DNA of 64,000 nt. Source: Bacteroidales bacterium. Lineage in GTDB: Bacteria; Bacteroidota; Bacteroidia; Bacteroidales; UBA12077. Shown here one piece after another: positions 44,547-57,027 of this stretch. Each line of letters opens with the position of its first letter. Within the stretch, counting starts at the first letter, position 1. The translations under genes and the position numbers were made by a program. The notes beneath the pieces are model-generated. The model was given only the letters and a program-made list of their open reading frames with translations, was not told the origin of the DNA and made no database searches. The stretch covers positions 39,937 to 103,936 of the forward strand of contig DAOWGM010000022.1 in assembly GCA_030637515.1 (NCBI GenBank), in the 5' to 3' direction.

Positions 44547-46163
44547 TTATTTTTTATTTGATTTTAGAACTTTTTCAATCTCATTAATATACCAATAAGT
44601 AAAAATTGAATTTCCACTATTTAATTTATTTTCTGAAAAGTTTTTATTTTTTTTCAATTCTTCTTTCATAGCTGATTGAGCAAAATCATAATTTAATGGA
44701 TCTGTTTCAGGATTTATTTTTTTCAGAATCTTATTTGGAATTAATGTTTTTATTTTTTTTCGGATTTGATAGTTTTTAAATTCTTTTGGTGATAACAGTT
44801 TACCTTCATCAAAATCAACATCAAATTTTTTGAAAGTGCTTCTTAGAACTTCATCATATAGAATTTTTCCGAATTTATATTTGTAAGGAATAGTCTTGCA
44901 GTAATTTACTAATTCATTATCCCAAAATGGAAGCCTATATTCGTATCCAAAGAAATCATAAATATGAGCTGAATTTGCAATATATTTCGATAGGTTCTCT
45001 TTTATTTCCCAATCCTCAAAAATTGAATAGGCGTAAGCACTTTTATCTTTTTTAGATTCTTGTAAAAGTTGTGAGTAAATTTTACTTATTATTTCTTTTT
45101 CAGATTCCGAAGAAAGTTTTGTTAGCAGGAATCGTTCTTTGATAATACTTTTAGCAATCTTTTTTAATGATGCTTCTTTTTTAATATTTCCATTTTTATA
45201 TAATTGACTTCCTCCTAAAAAGTCTCCGGAATGACCAGGTATGAATACAGAATTATCAGAAATGATTTTGTTTTTTTTGAAATGTTTTAATGCAAAGTAA
45301 TCATGAAACATTGGAGTTGTAGAGAACTGAGAGAATTGCTCACAAAATGCTGTAAATTCTTCGTCTTTTATATAATTTCCAACTGTTTTTTCATTGTATT
45401 CAATAAATTCCCAATCAAAACCAAGTTCTTTTGCAACTTTCTGTGAAGTTACTCTTTCCTGATTATTATTTAATTTTCCGTAAGAGAAACAAAAAACATT
45501 TGTATAACCAAGCTCTTTTAATTTGCATGCAATATATCGGGAATCAAATCCTCCACTTAGCGGAATAATTGCTTTTCTTCCGTCAAGTGATTCAACTAAT
45601 CGTTCAGATGTCTTATCAAGATTACTCTGCAATTGATTTCTTTGAGTTTCATACGATGCTAAATTTTCTTCAGAAGTATAATAATTGAAATAAAATTCAG
45701 AACTTATTTCTGAATTATTAAATTCAGTTATTTGTCCAGACTGTGTAACGCTAATACTTTTTACTAAAGTATTTGAACCTGTCACAAAACTTGATGCTAA
45801 CAATTCGTTTTTTGAGAGTGGCGAAAGTAAAGGCTCTTTTATTGATTTTAAAATTTCTGAAACACTATCTGAAATATGCAGAATGTTATTTTGGTTTGTG
45901 TAAAACAAAGGAAATGCTCTGATTATATCATTTGCAATTAAAATTTCATTTTCTGAGAGTTTTATACAAGCTGTAAGAAGACCGTTTGCATTACTTATTT
46001 TGTTTAATAAATCCTCTTTTGTTTTTACATTTTCAAAATAACTTACAAGCTTTTCTTTTTCAAAGTATTCATTATTAGAGTCAAATAAAAATCCTTTAAC
46101 AAAAACATTGTCTTTATTAAACCATTTAAATCCGTTATTAATAATAAGATCAATCTTTGCCAT
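44547..46163 (-). CDS. Asparagine-synthase-related protein
   Basis: 538 aa; PP-loop PLSGGFDSRYIACKL, ...YEYRLPFWDNELVNY; N-terminus MAKIDLIINN lacks Cys2. Confidence 0.85.
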   Translation of the reverse strand: MAKIDLIINNGFKWFNKDNVFVKGFLFDSNNEYFEKEKLVSYFENVKTKEDLLNKISNANGLLTACIKLSENEILIANDIIRAFPLFYTNQNNILHISDSVSEILKSIKEPLLSPLSKNELLASSFVTGSNTLVKSISVTQSGQITEFNNSEISSEFYFNYYTSEENLASYETQRNQLQSNLDKTSERLVESLDGRKAIIPLSGGFDSRYIACKLKELGYTNVFCFSYGKLNNNQERVTSQKVAKELGFDWEFIEYNEKTVGNYIKDEEFTAFCEQFSQFSTTPMFHDYFALKHFKKNKIISDNSVFIPGHSGDFLGGSQLYKNGNIKKEASLKKIAKSIIKERFLLTKLSSESEKEIISKIYSQLLQESKKDKSAYAYSIFEDWEIKENLSKYIANSAHIYDFFGYEYRLPFWDNELVNYCKTIPYKYKFGKILYDEVLRSTFKKFDVDFDEGKLLSPKEFKNYQIRKKIKTLIPNKILKKINPETDPLNYDFAQSAMKEELKKNKNFSENKLNSGNSIFTYWYINEIEKVLKSNKK

Positions 46164-46167
46164 AAAA

Positions 46168-47466
46168 CTATAATAATGTTTCTGTTTTGATTTGTGTATT
46201 TGAAATTCTAATTATATAAATTAAAAGGAAAATATTAAAAACAACACCAACCAGTGCATATAATGAGATAGAATAAATAATACTATTAAAATATTTATAT
46301 CCAACGTATAGTGCAATAAACCTAAATATAAGTAGAATAATATTGTAAATTAATAAGTCGGATTGTTTATTTAATACTGTAATAATATAACTTAACGGAT
46401 AGTTTAAAAATCCTAAAAAAAGCCATGGAATCATTATCTGAGAGAATGTTCCAGCTAATTTCCATTCAACACCAAAAAAGAAGCTAAATAGAAACGGAGC
46501 TGCAATTAAAAGTATAATAAATGGAATAACTGCCAGTTTTGCTAGTTTCTTATAACTTGAAATTACCAGATTACGTAAGTTTTCTCCATTATTATATCGT
46601 TTTGATGCTTCATTATATAATACCTGTTCAACTGATTGGCCAACAAGGCTTAATGGTGTTGCTATAATTCTGTTTGCTAATCCATAAAGAGCCGTCATTT
46701 CTATACTGTAAAAAGCAGTTAACAAAAATATTGGCATATGATTAGAAATGGCATTTGAAACTGCGATACTGGTATTAAATATTGGAACTGATTTATATTT
46801 TTTTATAAGTTGGGATATCTTAATTACTGATATTTCTTTCTTTTCAATTGCTATATTTTTAAATGAAATATACAGGCTGTATATGGCTGAAACGAACTGA
46901 CCACTTATTAATCCAAACACCAATCCATACCTTAGGAATGATATTAAACCTAAACCAATTTGCAAAACAGACGATGAAGATGATTTGGCTATTCTGGTAA
47001 TAGAAATGCTTTTGAAATTACTATTCCTGTTAAACCAGTATGAGCAAGATTGTGTAATACCTAAAAATAAAAGTGATAATGGAAGAAAGTATAATAAAAT
47101 GCCAATATTTTTTTCACCAAGAATGGAATTTATTGGTTCAAAAAAGAATAATATGATTAGAAATGCAATGAAAGATAATATGAAAGATGTAAGCAGGCTT
47201 GTTAAAAACAAAATTTTTCCACCCTCATTTTTTGGTGGTAATACAATAGCAAGTTCAAGTTTTAATGAAATTACCATTGAGAGTATTGCACATAAAGAAG
47301 AATAAATAAAGAAAATCCCAAATTGTTCTTTTGTAAATATTCTGGTTAATGCAATTGTGGCAAGAAGAGGAATTAGCTGTGCTACTGAAAATCCAGAAAA
47401 AAGTATAAATACATTTTTGTAAATATCTTTGTTAAAAATGTCTTGTACTTTCTCTTTTATGGACAT
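46168..47466 (-). CDS. Oligosaccharide flippase family (Wzx/MATE-like) protein
   Basis: 432 aa, about 12 TM; NVFILFSGFSVAQLIPLLATIALTRIFTKEQFGIFFIYSSL. Confidence 0.9.
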   Translation of the reverse strand: MSIKEKVQDIFNKDIYKNVFILFSGFSVAQLIPLLATIALTRIFTKEQFGIFFIYSSLCAILSMVISLKLELAIVLPPKNEGGKILFLTSLLTSFILSFIAFLIILFFFEPINSILGEKNIGILLYFLPLSLLFLGITQSCSYWFNRNSNFKSISITRIAKSSSSSVLQIGLGLISFLRYGLVFGLISGQFVSAIYSLYISFKNIAIEKKEISVIKISQLIKKYKSVPIFNTSIAVSNAISNHMPIFLLTAFYSIEMTALYGLANRIIATPLSLVGQSVEQVLYNEASKRYNNGENLRNLVISSYKKLAKLAVIPFIILLIAAPFLFSFFFGVEWKLAGTFSQIMIPWLFLGFLNYPLSYIITVLNKQSDLLIYNIILLIFRFIALYVGYKYFNSIIYSISLYALVGVVFNIFLLIYIIRISNTQIKTETLL

Positions 47467-47511
47467 CTGAAGTATACTATTATCATTAATAATGCAGAGT
47501 AAACATCAACT

Positions 47512-48222
47512 TTATTCCTTCAAGCTCTCAAAATCAATTTCCATTACTTCATTTTGTTCCGAAACCTTACCGTCTTCAAATGTAATTGTTCGTGATGGAA
47601 ACTGCTTTACCATATTGTAATCATGCGTAATCATTACAACTGCTCTGCCATTATTGCTAATGTCAAGTAAAATCTTCATCAGATTTTCCGAAGTTTCAGG
47701 GTCAAGATTACCTGTAGGTTCATCTGCAAGAATAATCTCAGGATCATTAAGTAATGCACGGGCAATAACAACTCTTTGTTGTTCTCCACCAGATAATTGA
47801 TGAGGCATTTTATAACCTTTATAACTCAGGTTAACTTTATCAAGAACTTCGGCAATTCTATCGTTAATATCGTTTTTGTGTTTCCAACCTGTTGCTTTTA
47901 AAACAAAATGAAGATTATCAAAAACAGTGCGGTCCGATAATAATTTAAAATCCTGAAAAACAACACCCAGTTTTCTTCTTAATAAAGGTTTTTGGTTTGT
48001 TTTTAATTTAGTTAAATCAAATCCGGCAACTTTGGCTTCACCCTCTTTTAAAGGAATTTCTGCATTTATAGTTTTAATAAGACTAGTTTTTCCGCTTCCT
48101 ACTTTTCCAATAAAGTACACAAACTCACCTTTACTAATACTTAAGTTAACATCTTTAAGAACCAGATTGTCTTTTTGAAAAATGCTTGCGTTTTCAAATT
48201 CAATTATTGTATCAAGAGCCAT
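47512..48222 (-). CDS. ftsE: Cell division ATP-binding protein FtsE-like
   Basis: 236 aa; [69 protein letters not shown]. Confidence 0.9.
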   Translation of the reverse strand: MALDTIIEFENASIFQKDNLVLKDVNLSISKGEFVYFIGKVGSGKTSLIKTINAEIPLKEGEAKVAGFDLTKLKTNQKPLLRRKLGVVFQDFKLLSDRTVFDNLHFVLKATGWKHKNDINDRIAEVLDKVNLSYKGYKMPHQLSGGEQQRVVIARALLNDPEIILADEPTGNLDPETSENLMKILLDISNNGRAVVMITHDYNMVKQFPSRTITFEDGKVSEQNEVMEIDFESLKE

Positions 48223-48224
48223 TA

Positions 48225-48425
48225 TTATTCTATTTTTTTTAGTACTCCAAAAGGTGTTGATTCAATTAATGATTTAATTTTTTCCATATATTGATCAAGA
48301 CCATATTTCCTTATTTGGTTTTCAGGATTATTTGTTTTGAAATGAGCTAATAAAACAAACTCATCATCACGTATCTGAATATAATCAGGTATTTTATCTG
48401 TTCCTTGTGTTTTTAAAAAATACAT
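48225..48425 (-). CDS. Small conserved-looking hypothetical protein upstream of ftsE
   Basis: 66 aa ORF ending 2 bp before the ftsE start; same strand. Confidence 0.65.
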   Translation of the reverse strand: MYFLKTQGTDKIPDYIQIRDDEFVLLAHFKTNNPENQIRKYGLDQYMEKIKSLIESTPFGVLKKIE

Positions 48426-48649
48426 GGTATGCTATTTGCTTAGTCACAAATGTAGATAAAAAAAGTCATTTTTATTATGAAAACATTTTGGGAACTTATT
48501 AACGAAACATATTAACAATTTTATCGATTTATAAAATTAAGAAGTAATATTTACCGAAATTAACAGTTTTATGTTAATTAAAAAGACTTGAATACACGAA
48601 CAGTTATGTTTATTCTTTTTAAATTTATGCGAATTTCAAGGACTGAACC

Positions 48650-51600
48650 ATGATACAAAGAAAATATTTTAAAATACTTATTACGAGCGTATTGCTAATC
48701 TTTGCTTTTGGGGCATTCGCCCAAAAATCAATGATATTTACTGATCCTGATATTGAATACAAAACAGGATTAGAGTTATTTGAGAAACAAAAATACGGAG
48801 TAGCTCAGGAACATTTCCAAAATGCAATAAATTCTTACAAAGAAAGCAACGTTGAATTTAAAGCAAATGCTGAGTTTTATTCAGCTTTATGCGCACTTGA
48901 GTTGTACAACGAAGACGCTGAATATATGATTTCACGTTTTATTGTGGAGCGTCCTGAAAATTCAAAGGTGAATGCTGCATACTTCCAAATGGGAAAATTT
49001 CAGTACAGACAAAAGCAATATCATAAAGCAATAACATGGTTTAATAAGTTAAATAAAGATAAGCTGAACGAAGAAGAAACCTCAGAATTTTATTTTAAAC
49101 TGGGATATAGTTATTTCAGGCGAAAGAAGTTTGAAGAAGCAAGTATGGCTTTCTACGAGATAAAAGATGAAAGCACAAAATTCTCAGCGCCTGCAAAATA
49201 TTATTATGCTCATTTAGCATATCAGGATAAGAATTATGAAACAGCATTACAGGGATTTGACCAGCTAAGTGAAAATGAAACATTTGCTCCAGTGGTTCCA
49301 TATTATATTACACAAATTTATTATTTACAGGGTAGATATGATGAGGTTCTTGAGTATGCTCCTGCGTTGTTAGAATCTGCAAGCGCTAAAAGAACACCGG
49401 AAATAGCTAAAGTTATTGGCGATTCATACTATAAAAAACAACAATTCTCAGAAGCAATTGAATATCTTCAAATACATGAAGACAAAGCTAAATTTGTTTC
49501 ACGAAATGATTATTATCAACTTGGGTATTGTTACTATAAATTGGAGCAGTACGACAGTGCCGCAGTTGCACTGGAAAATGTATTAAATAAAGAAGATTTG
49601 CTAGCTCAGAATTCATATTTTCATATTGCCGATTGTTACATTGAAACAGATCAAAAGAACAAAGCCAGACTTGCTTTTGAATTTGCATCAATCCTTGATT
49701 TTGATCCTGAAATAAAAGAAGAAGCTCTTTTTAATTATGCTTTGTTAACCTACGAACTTTACCATTCTCCCTTTAATGAAGCTATTGGTGCTTTTCATGA
49801 ATTTATAAAGTCATATCCAAATTCAGAACGAATCGATGATGCGTATAACTTTCTGGTAATGGCATATTTATATACAAGCAATTATAAAGAAGCACTGAAT
49901 TCTTTAGAGAAAATTTCAGATAAGGATCATGGAATGAAAGAGGCTTATCAAAAGGTGGCTTATTTTCGTGGATTGGAGCTTTTTAATAATCTTCATTATA
50001 CCGAGGCTGTTGAAACGTTCGATAAATCATTGCAATATCCAGGTTATAACAGACTAATTTCTGCTCAATCAAATTATTGGAAGGCAGAGGCCTTTTATCA
50101 GTTGGGAGATTATAATAGTGCTATAGAATCATATAATAACTTTCTAATTACAAGCGGATCTTTTCAATTGCCTGAATATAATCTGGCTCATTACAATATG
50201 GGATATTCGTATTTTAAATTAAAGGATTATCCGAATGCAATTCAGTGGTTTAGAAAGTATGTTGGATTTACAAAAAATGAAAAATCAAAAACAGTTGCAG
50301 ATACTTATAATCGTATAGGTGATAGTTATTTTATAAGTAGGACTTATTGGATGGCAATAGAGTTTTACGACAAAGCTATTGAAACAGGTTTAATGGATAA
50401 AGATTATGCTCTTTTTCAGCGAGGATTTGCTTTAGGATTGTTAATTCGACCAGAGAAAAAAGTAGAATCTTTGCAGCAATTACTTACTGAGCATCCTGAA
50501 TCTGCATATATCGATGATGCATTATTCGAAATGGCAAGAAGTTATAGGGATCTCATGGAAACTGATAAAGCCCTCGAAAAATATACACGTATAATTGAAG
50601 ATTATCCTTCAAGTAGTTATGTGAAAAAATCACTTGTGCAACTGGGTTTAATAAATTACAATAATGATAAGAATACAGAAGCTTTAAAATACTACCAAAG
50701 GGTTGTTGCAGAATTTCCTGGCACCTCAGAAGCTAAAAATGCATTAACCGGAATTAAGAATATTTATGTTGATATGAATGATGTTGATGCATATTTTGCT
50801 TACGTAAACGGATTAGGCGAATTTGCAGATATTAGTCTTAACGAACAGGATTCTCTAACTTATATATCTGCCGAAAAACTATATATGGCAGGCGATTGTG
50901 AAAAGTCAATACTCCAGTTTAACGATTATTTAACCAGATTTTCTGATGGTTCATTTGTATTAAATTCTCACTTTTATTTAGCTGATTGTCAGAATAGAAA
51001 TGGAAATGTTGAAAGTGCTCTTAAATCATACAATTTTGTTATTGATAAACCAAAAAATACATTTTCTGAACAAGCTTTAATGGCTGCTGCTGAAATAAAT
51101 TATAAAACTGAAAACTACGAAAGTGCTTTATTAAATTATCAGAAGCTGGATCAGATAGCAGAAGTAAATAATCATCTTATAGAATCGCGAATTGGTCAGC
51201 TTAGAAGTAACTATAATTTAGAAGATTACAACAAAGTTATTGAGAATGCTGATAAGGTGCTACACACAGAAAAAATATCTGGTGAATTAAAGCGTGAGGC
51301 TCATTATAAAAAAGGGAAAGCGCTACATAATCTAAAAAATAATGAGCTTGCATTAGATGAGTTCAGAATAATTTCTGAAGAAGTTAATAGTAGAGAAGGA
51401 GCCGAATCAAAATATTTAATTTGTGATATTTACTTTAACGATAATCAGTTTGATGTAGCTGAACATGAGATATTTGATTTTGCAGCTCAGAATACTTCAC
51501 AAGAATATTGGTTGGCAAAGTCATTTATTCTATTGTCCGATGTTTATTTAAAAAAGGACGATAAATTTCAGGCTACTCATACACTGAAAAGTATTATTGA

Positions 51601-51793
51601 AAATTATAATCCGGATGCAAATGATGAAATAGTTTCCCTTGCAACCGAAAAATACAACTCTATTGTTGAGGAAGAAGAACTGAAAATAGAGCAGAAAAAG
51701 GAAAGTGATGAATTAAAACTGAACTTTGAAGAAAATACAGAAGGTCAGTACGACGAGCTTTTCAAAGAAAAGTCAGATACTATTAATTTTTAA
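48650..51793 (+). CDS. Large tetratricopeptide-repeat protein with signal peptide
   Basis: 1047 aa; N-terminal signal (LLIFAFGAFAQK), numerous TPR units throughout. Confidence 0.92.
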   Translation: MIQRKYFKILITSVLLIFAFGAFAQKSMIFTDPDIEYKTGLELFEKQKYGVAQEHFQNAINSYKESNVEFKANAEFYSALCALELYNEDAEYMISRFIVERPENSKVNAAYFQMGKFQYRQKQYHKAITWFNKLNKDKLNEEETSEFYFKLGYSYFRRKKFEEASMAFYEIKDESTKFSAPAKYYYAHLAYQDKNYETALQGFDQLSENETFAPVVPYYITQIYYLQGRYDEVLEYAPALLESASAKRTPEIAKVIGDSYYKKQQFSEAIEYLQIHEDKAKFVSRNDYYQLGYCYYKLEQYDSAAVALENVLNKEDLLAQNSYFHIADCYIETDQKNKARLAFEFASILDFDPEIKEEALFNYALLTYELYHSPFNEAIGAFHEFIKSYPNSERIDDAYNFLVMAYLYTSNYKEALNSLEKISDKDHGMKEAYQKVAYFRGLELFNNLHYTEAVETFDKSLQYPGYNRLISAQSNYWKAEAFYQLGDYNSAIESYNNFLITSGSFQLPEYNLAHYNMGYSYFKLKDYPNAIQWFRKYVGFTKNEKSKTVADTYNRIGDSYFISRTYWMAIEFYDKAIETGLMDKDYALFQRGFALGLLIRPEKKVESLQQLLTEHPESAYIDDALFEMARSYRDLMETDKALEKYTRIIEDYPSSSYVKKSLVQLGLINYNNDKNTEALKYYQRVVAEFPGTSEAKNALTGIKNIYVDMNDVDAYFAYVNGLGEFADISLNEQDSLTYISAEKLYMAGDCEKSILQFNDYLTRFSDGSFVLNSHFYLADCQNRNGNVESALKSYNFVIDKPKNTFSEQALMAAAEINYKTENYESALLNYQKLDQIAEVNNHLIESRIGQLRSNYNLEDYNKVIENADKVLHTEKISGELKREAHYKKGKALHNLKNNELALDEFRIISEEVNSREGAESKYLICDIYFNDNQFDVAEHEIFDFAAQNTSQEYWLAKSFILLSDVYLKKDDKFQATHTLKSIIENYNPDANDEIVSLATEKYNSIVEEEELKIEQKKESDELKLNFEENTEGQYDELFKEKSDTINF

Positions 51794-51808
51794 ATAGGGA
51801 ATTGGAAT

Positions 51809-53473
51809 ATGAATCGTAAAATATTAATATACCTACATATTTTAGGGCTGGCAGTTTTGTCAACAATAAAAGTTAGTGCACAAGAAAAATTAGTTAAAGA
51901 AGTACAGGTTGTGAAGCCTTACGAACCAACAATTTCTGATGCATATAAAATCACGCATTTGCCTAAAATAACCGATACTGTAAAAACAGTACCTGAAATA
52001 ACATATACCCTACAGACAAAACCTATAAATGTTGGTTATACTATAACTCCAATAAAACCTGCAAAGATGGTTGGAGAGCCTTTATCAACCCTTTACAATA
52101 GTTACGTGAAAGTTGGTTTAGGAACAAAGGTAATGCCAATGATTGAGGCTTACGTAAGTAACAAACGTTCTAAGGAATATTCTATCGGAGCATATTATAA
52201 ATTTCTGAATTCTATTAGTCAGGTAAAATTGGATAATGATGAAAAGGAATTTGCAGGATTTAGTGATAATGATCTCAGATTTTTCGGAAAGAAATTCTTA
52301 AAGAATTCAATCATAAGTGGTGAGATGGGGTTAGCGAGTAATACCAGATATTTTTATGGATATGAAACAAGTGTAGATACAATTCTGGAAAAAGAAAATA
52401 TTAAACAGAATTTTCTATCAATGAATCTTGCAGCTGACTACAGGAGTAATTATGTTGACTCAACTCATATTAATTATCAGTTTGGATTTGATCTTGGATA
52501 CACACGAGATCTTTTTGAAAACAATGAACTGGGGATTATGGTAGCCGGTGATATAAACAAGATTTTTTCTTCTGAAATGGTTGGTGTAAGTCTTGATGTC
52601 GAACATTTTTCGCTTAGTGAAAGCATTGACTCAGTTAATAATACTGTAATTCATATTTTTCCATGGTTAGGTAAGTTCGGAGAAAAATGGCGAATAAAAG
52701 CCGGTATAAATACATTTTCTGATTTACGAGGCGATCACTCAAAAGCATTTTATTACCCTGTTGTAAACCTCGAATATGACATAGCTAATCATTATTTAAT
52801 TCCATATGGCGGAGTAGACGGAAAACTCGAGACTAATAATTTCAAAAGGATAAGCAAAATTAATCCATTTCTTGTACCAGGAACAGGCTTATTAAATACT
52901 GATCATAAAATTATTTTATATTGCGGTATAAGAGGAAACTTTAACTCAACAACCTATTATAATTTTAAAGTATCATATTCATTAATTGATGATATGCCAT
53001 TTTTTGTGAACGATTTTGTAAGTACCGATAGCATGGGTAATCAGTTTAACGTTGTTTATGATGATATTAAATTGGTTCATTATTTTGGTGAAATTTCTGT
53101 TTCTCCTTCTGAGGAACTTGTTTTTAATGTAAAGGCAAATTACCAAGAATATGAAATGACAAATGAAGCTAAACCATGGCACAAACCGGCTTTTGATTTA
53201 GCATTTACCACCAGATACAATTTGCGTCAAAAAATAGTTCTTAAAGCCGATATTCTTGCACTTGGGAAAAGATATGTTAAGCCAATTACTGCAGGAGATA
53301 TTAATGAGCTCGAATCGGCAATTGATATAAATATTGGAGCTGAATATAGATATTCAAAAGTATTATCAGGATTTATACAGTTAAACAACTTATTGTCTGA
53401 TAATTATTACGAATGGAACCTTTACCCAACCTATAGTTTTAATATTATGGCAGGTTTAACATATTCCTTTTAA
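51809..53473 (+). CDS. Outer-membrane beta-barrel-like protein
   Basis: 554 aa; signal peptide, EVQVVKPYEPTISDAYKI motif, beta-barrel-like alternation, C-terminal aromatic (YSF); 15 bp after the TPR gene. Confidence 0.78.
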   Translation: MNRKILIYLHILGLAVLSTIKVSAQEKLVKEVQVVKPYEPTISDAYKITHLPKITDTVKTVPEITYTLQTKPINVGYTITPIKPAKMVGEPLSTLYNSYVKVGLGTKVMPMIEAYVSNKRSKEYSIGAYYKFLNSISQVKLDNDEKEFAGFSDNDLRFFGKKFLKNSIISGEMGLASNTRYFYGYETSVDTILEKENIKQNFLSMNLAADYRSNYVDSTHINYQFGFDLGYTRDLFENNELGIMVAGDINKIFSSEMVGVSLDVEHFSLSESIDSVNNTVIHIFPWLGKFGEKWRIKAGINTFSDLRGDHSKAFYYPVVNLEYDIANHYLIPYGGVDGKLETNNFKRISKINPFLVPGTGLLNTDHKIILYCGIRGNFNSTTYYNFKVSYSLIDDMPFFVNDFVSTDSMGNQFNVVYDDIKLVHYFGEISVSPSEELVFNVKANYQEYEMTNEAKPWHKPAFDLAFTTRYNLRQKIVLKADILALGKRYVKPITAGDINELESAIDINIGAEYRYSKVLSGFIQLNNLLSDNYYEWNLYPTYSFNIMAGLTYSF

Positions 53474-53762
53474 TTCGCATTGAAAATAAAGTTTTAAAAT
53501 GTGAATTTCATGTTAATAAAATAAGCTAATTTAATTCGTTTTAATCGCCTGAAAATTACATATTTTTAGTATATTTACATGTTTAAAAGATAGACTTTAG
53601 AATGTTTTGTAAAAGTCTGAAAATTAGATTGATGTAAACTTATTTCCAAGTGTTAAAAAAACAAAAAAAATCCATTTAAAAAGTATTCTAAAATAGATTT
53701 TGAAACCAAGTGATTTTTAACCTGGAATTACTTAAGTATTGTTTAGATTTAAGAAATATTAA

Positions 53763-55781
<2,019 letters not shown>

Positions 55782-55796
55782 GAAAATATAAAGCAT

Positions 55797-55828
55797 AAAA
55801 AATGGCGATATTTATATCGCCATTTTTG
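55797..55828 (+). terminator. Rho-independent terminator after gyrB
   Basis: AAAAATGGCGATATTTATATCGCCATTTTTG hairpin. Confidence 0.88.
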
Positions 55829-55890
55829 TTTTATTATCGGAATTATATTAGCAAATATGTTTTTGTAATAAATATCTGTAATACAATAAA

Positions 55891-56979
55891 TTAATTGTAC
55901 TTGTATGCTGCTTTTTCTAAATCTCTTACTGTTTTAATTTTCTTAGGAGAATTTAAATACTGATCAAGAAATTTGTAGATTTTAACTCGAACTTCTCGGG
56001 CATGTTTTGTATCCATTCTATCAAATGAATGCCCACCTGGTACAGCTTGAAAAATTTCATAATCAAAATTCTTTCCTTCAGCTTTTAATGATTTAATTAA
56101 ATGTTCAACTTCAAGAACATTAACATCATTATCAATTGTATTGGTATGAATTAGGAGTGGAGTTCCCGTGTATTTATGCGTATTCCAAGCAGGTGATCTT
56201 CTTTTGTATTCGTTTACATCCTCAAAAGCTGTTTTTCCAATATGATAATCTGCCGAATATAAATCGCGGTAATCCTGAGTCTGATATCCCATGCGTGCAA
56301 TTAAATCGCTAACAGGAACGCCTGCAAAGGCAACTTTGTAATTTTCAGGATGATCAAATATGTTCATAAGCGAAATTAATCCGCCATGACTCCAACCAAT
56401 AATTCCAACTCTATTTTTGTCAACTATTTCATAATTATCAATCATAAACTGACGACTTGCATCAACATCTTCTGTTTCAAGTCCTCCGTAATCGATCTTT
56501 TCATAGTGTCCTTTGCCATACCCGGTACTCCCGCGATATTCTGCTGCAACTACTATATATTGCTGTGCCATTAGCTCGCGAATAATATGTGCATAATAAG
56601 TAGTAAAATCAGCGTGTACTCCACCATGAGGCAATACAATTAGCGGATACTTTTTTGAAGGATCAATATCCTTAGGGATAAAAGTATAGCTCCAGAATTT
56701 AACAGGATTTCCAGCACCTTGAGCTGTTGGATTTTCTTCTTTCCATTTTGGAGGACCATAAATATAAACCTTATCAATAAAAGCTACATCGCCAACTTTA
56801 TTATACCATAGAATATCATCAGAAATTTTTTCTAATCTATCTAATCTATGATTAAGATATTCAAGTTGATCATTTAATTTTTCGATAACTGCTTTACTGT
56901 TTTCATCGTTTTGCCCAAATGTATTTAAGCTAAAAAAACAGATAAAAGCTAAAATGGAACATTGTATTAATTTTTTCAT
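55891..56979 (-). CDS. Prolyl-oligopeptidase (S9)-type alpha/beta hydrolase
   Basis: Signal peptide, GWSHGG nucleophile elbow (GxSxGG), VPGGHSFDR His region. Confidence 0.88.
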   Translation of the reverse strand: MKKLIQCSILAFICFFSLNTFGQNDENSKAVIEKLNDQLEYLNHRLDRLEKISDDILWYNKVGDVAFIDKVYIYGPPKWKEENPTAQGAGNPVKFWSYTFIPKDIDPSKKYPLIVLPHGGVHADFTTYYAHIIRELMAQQYIVVAAEYRGSTGYGKGHYEKIDYGGLETEDVDASRQFMIDNYEIVDKNRVGIIGWSHGGLISLMNIFDHPENYKVAFAGVPVSDLIARMGYQTQDYRDLYSADYHIGKTAFEDVNEYKRRSPAWNTHKYTGTPLLIHTNTIDNDVNVLEVEHLIKSLKAEGKNFDYEIFQAVPGGHSFDRMDTKHAREVRVKIYKFLDQYLNSPKKIKTVRDLEKAAYKYN

Positions 56980-57027
56980 GATTGAAATAATTTTTCTATT
57001 GTGATTAGACCAGATTTTTTTTAAAGT

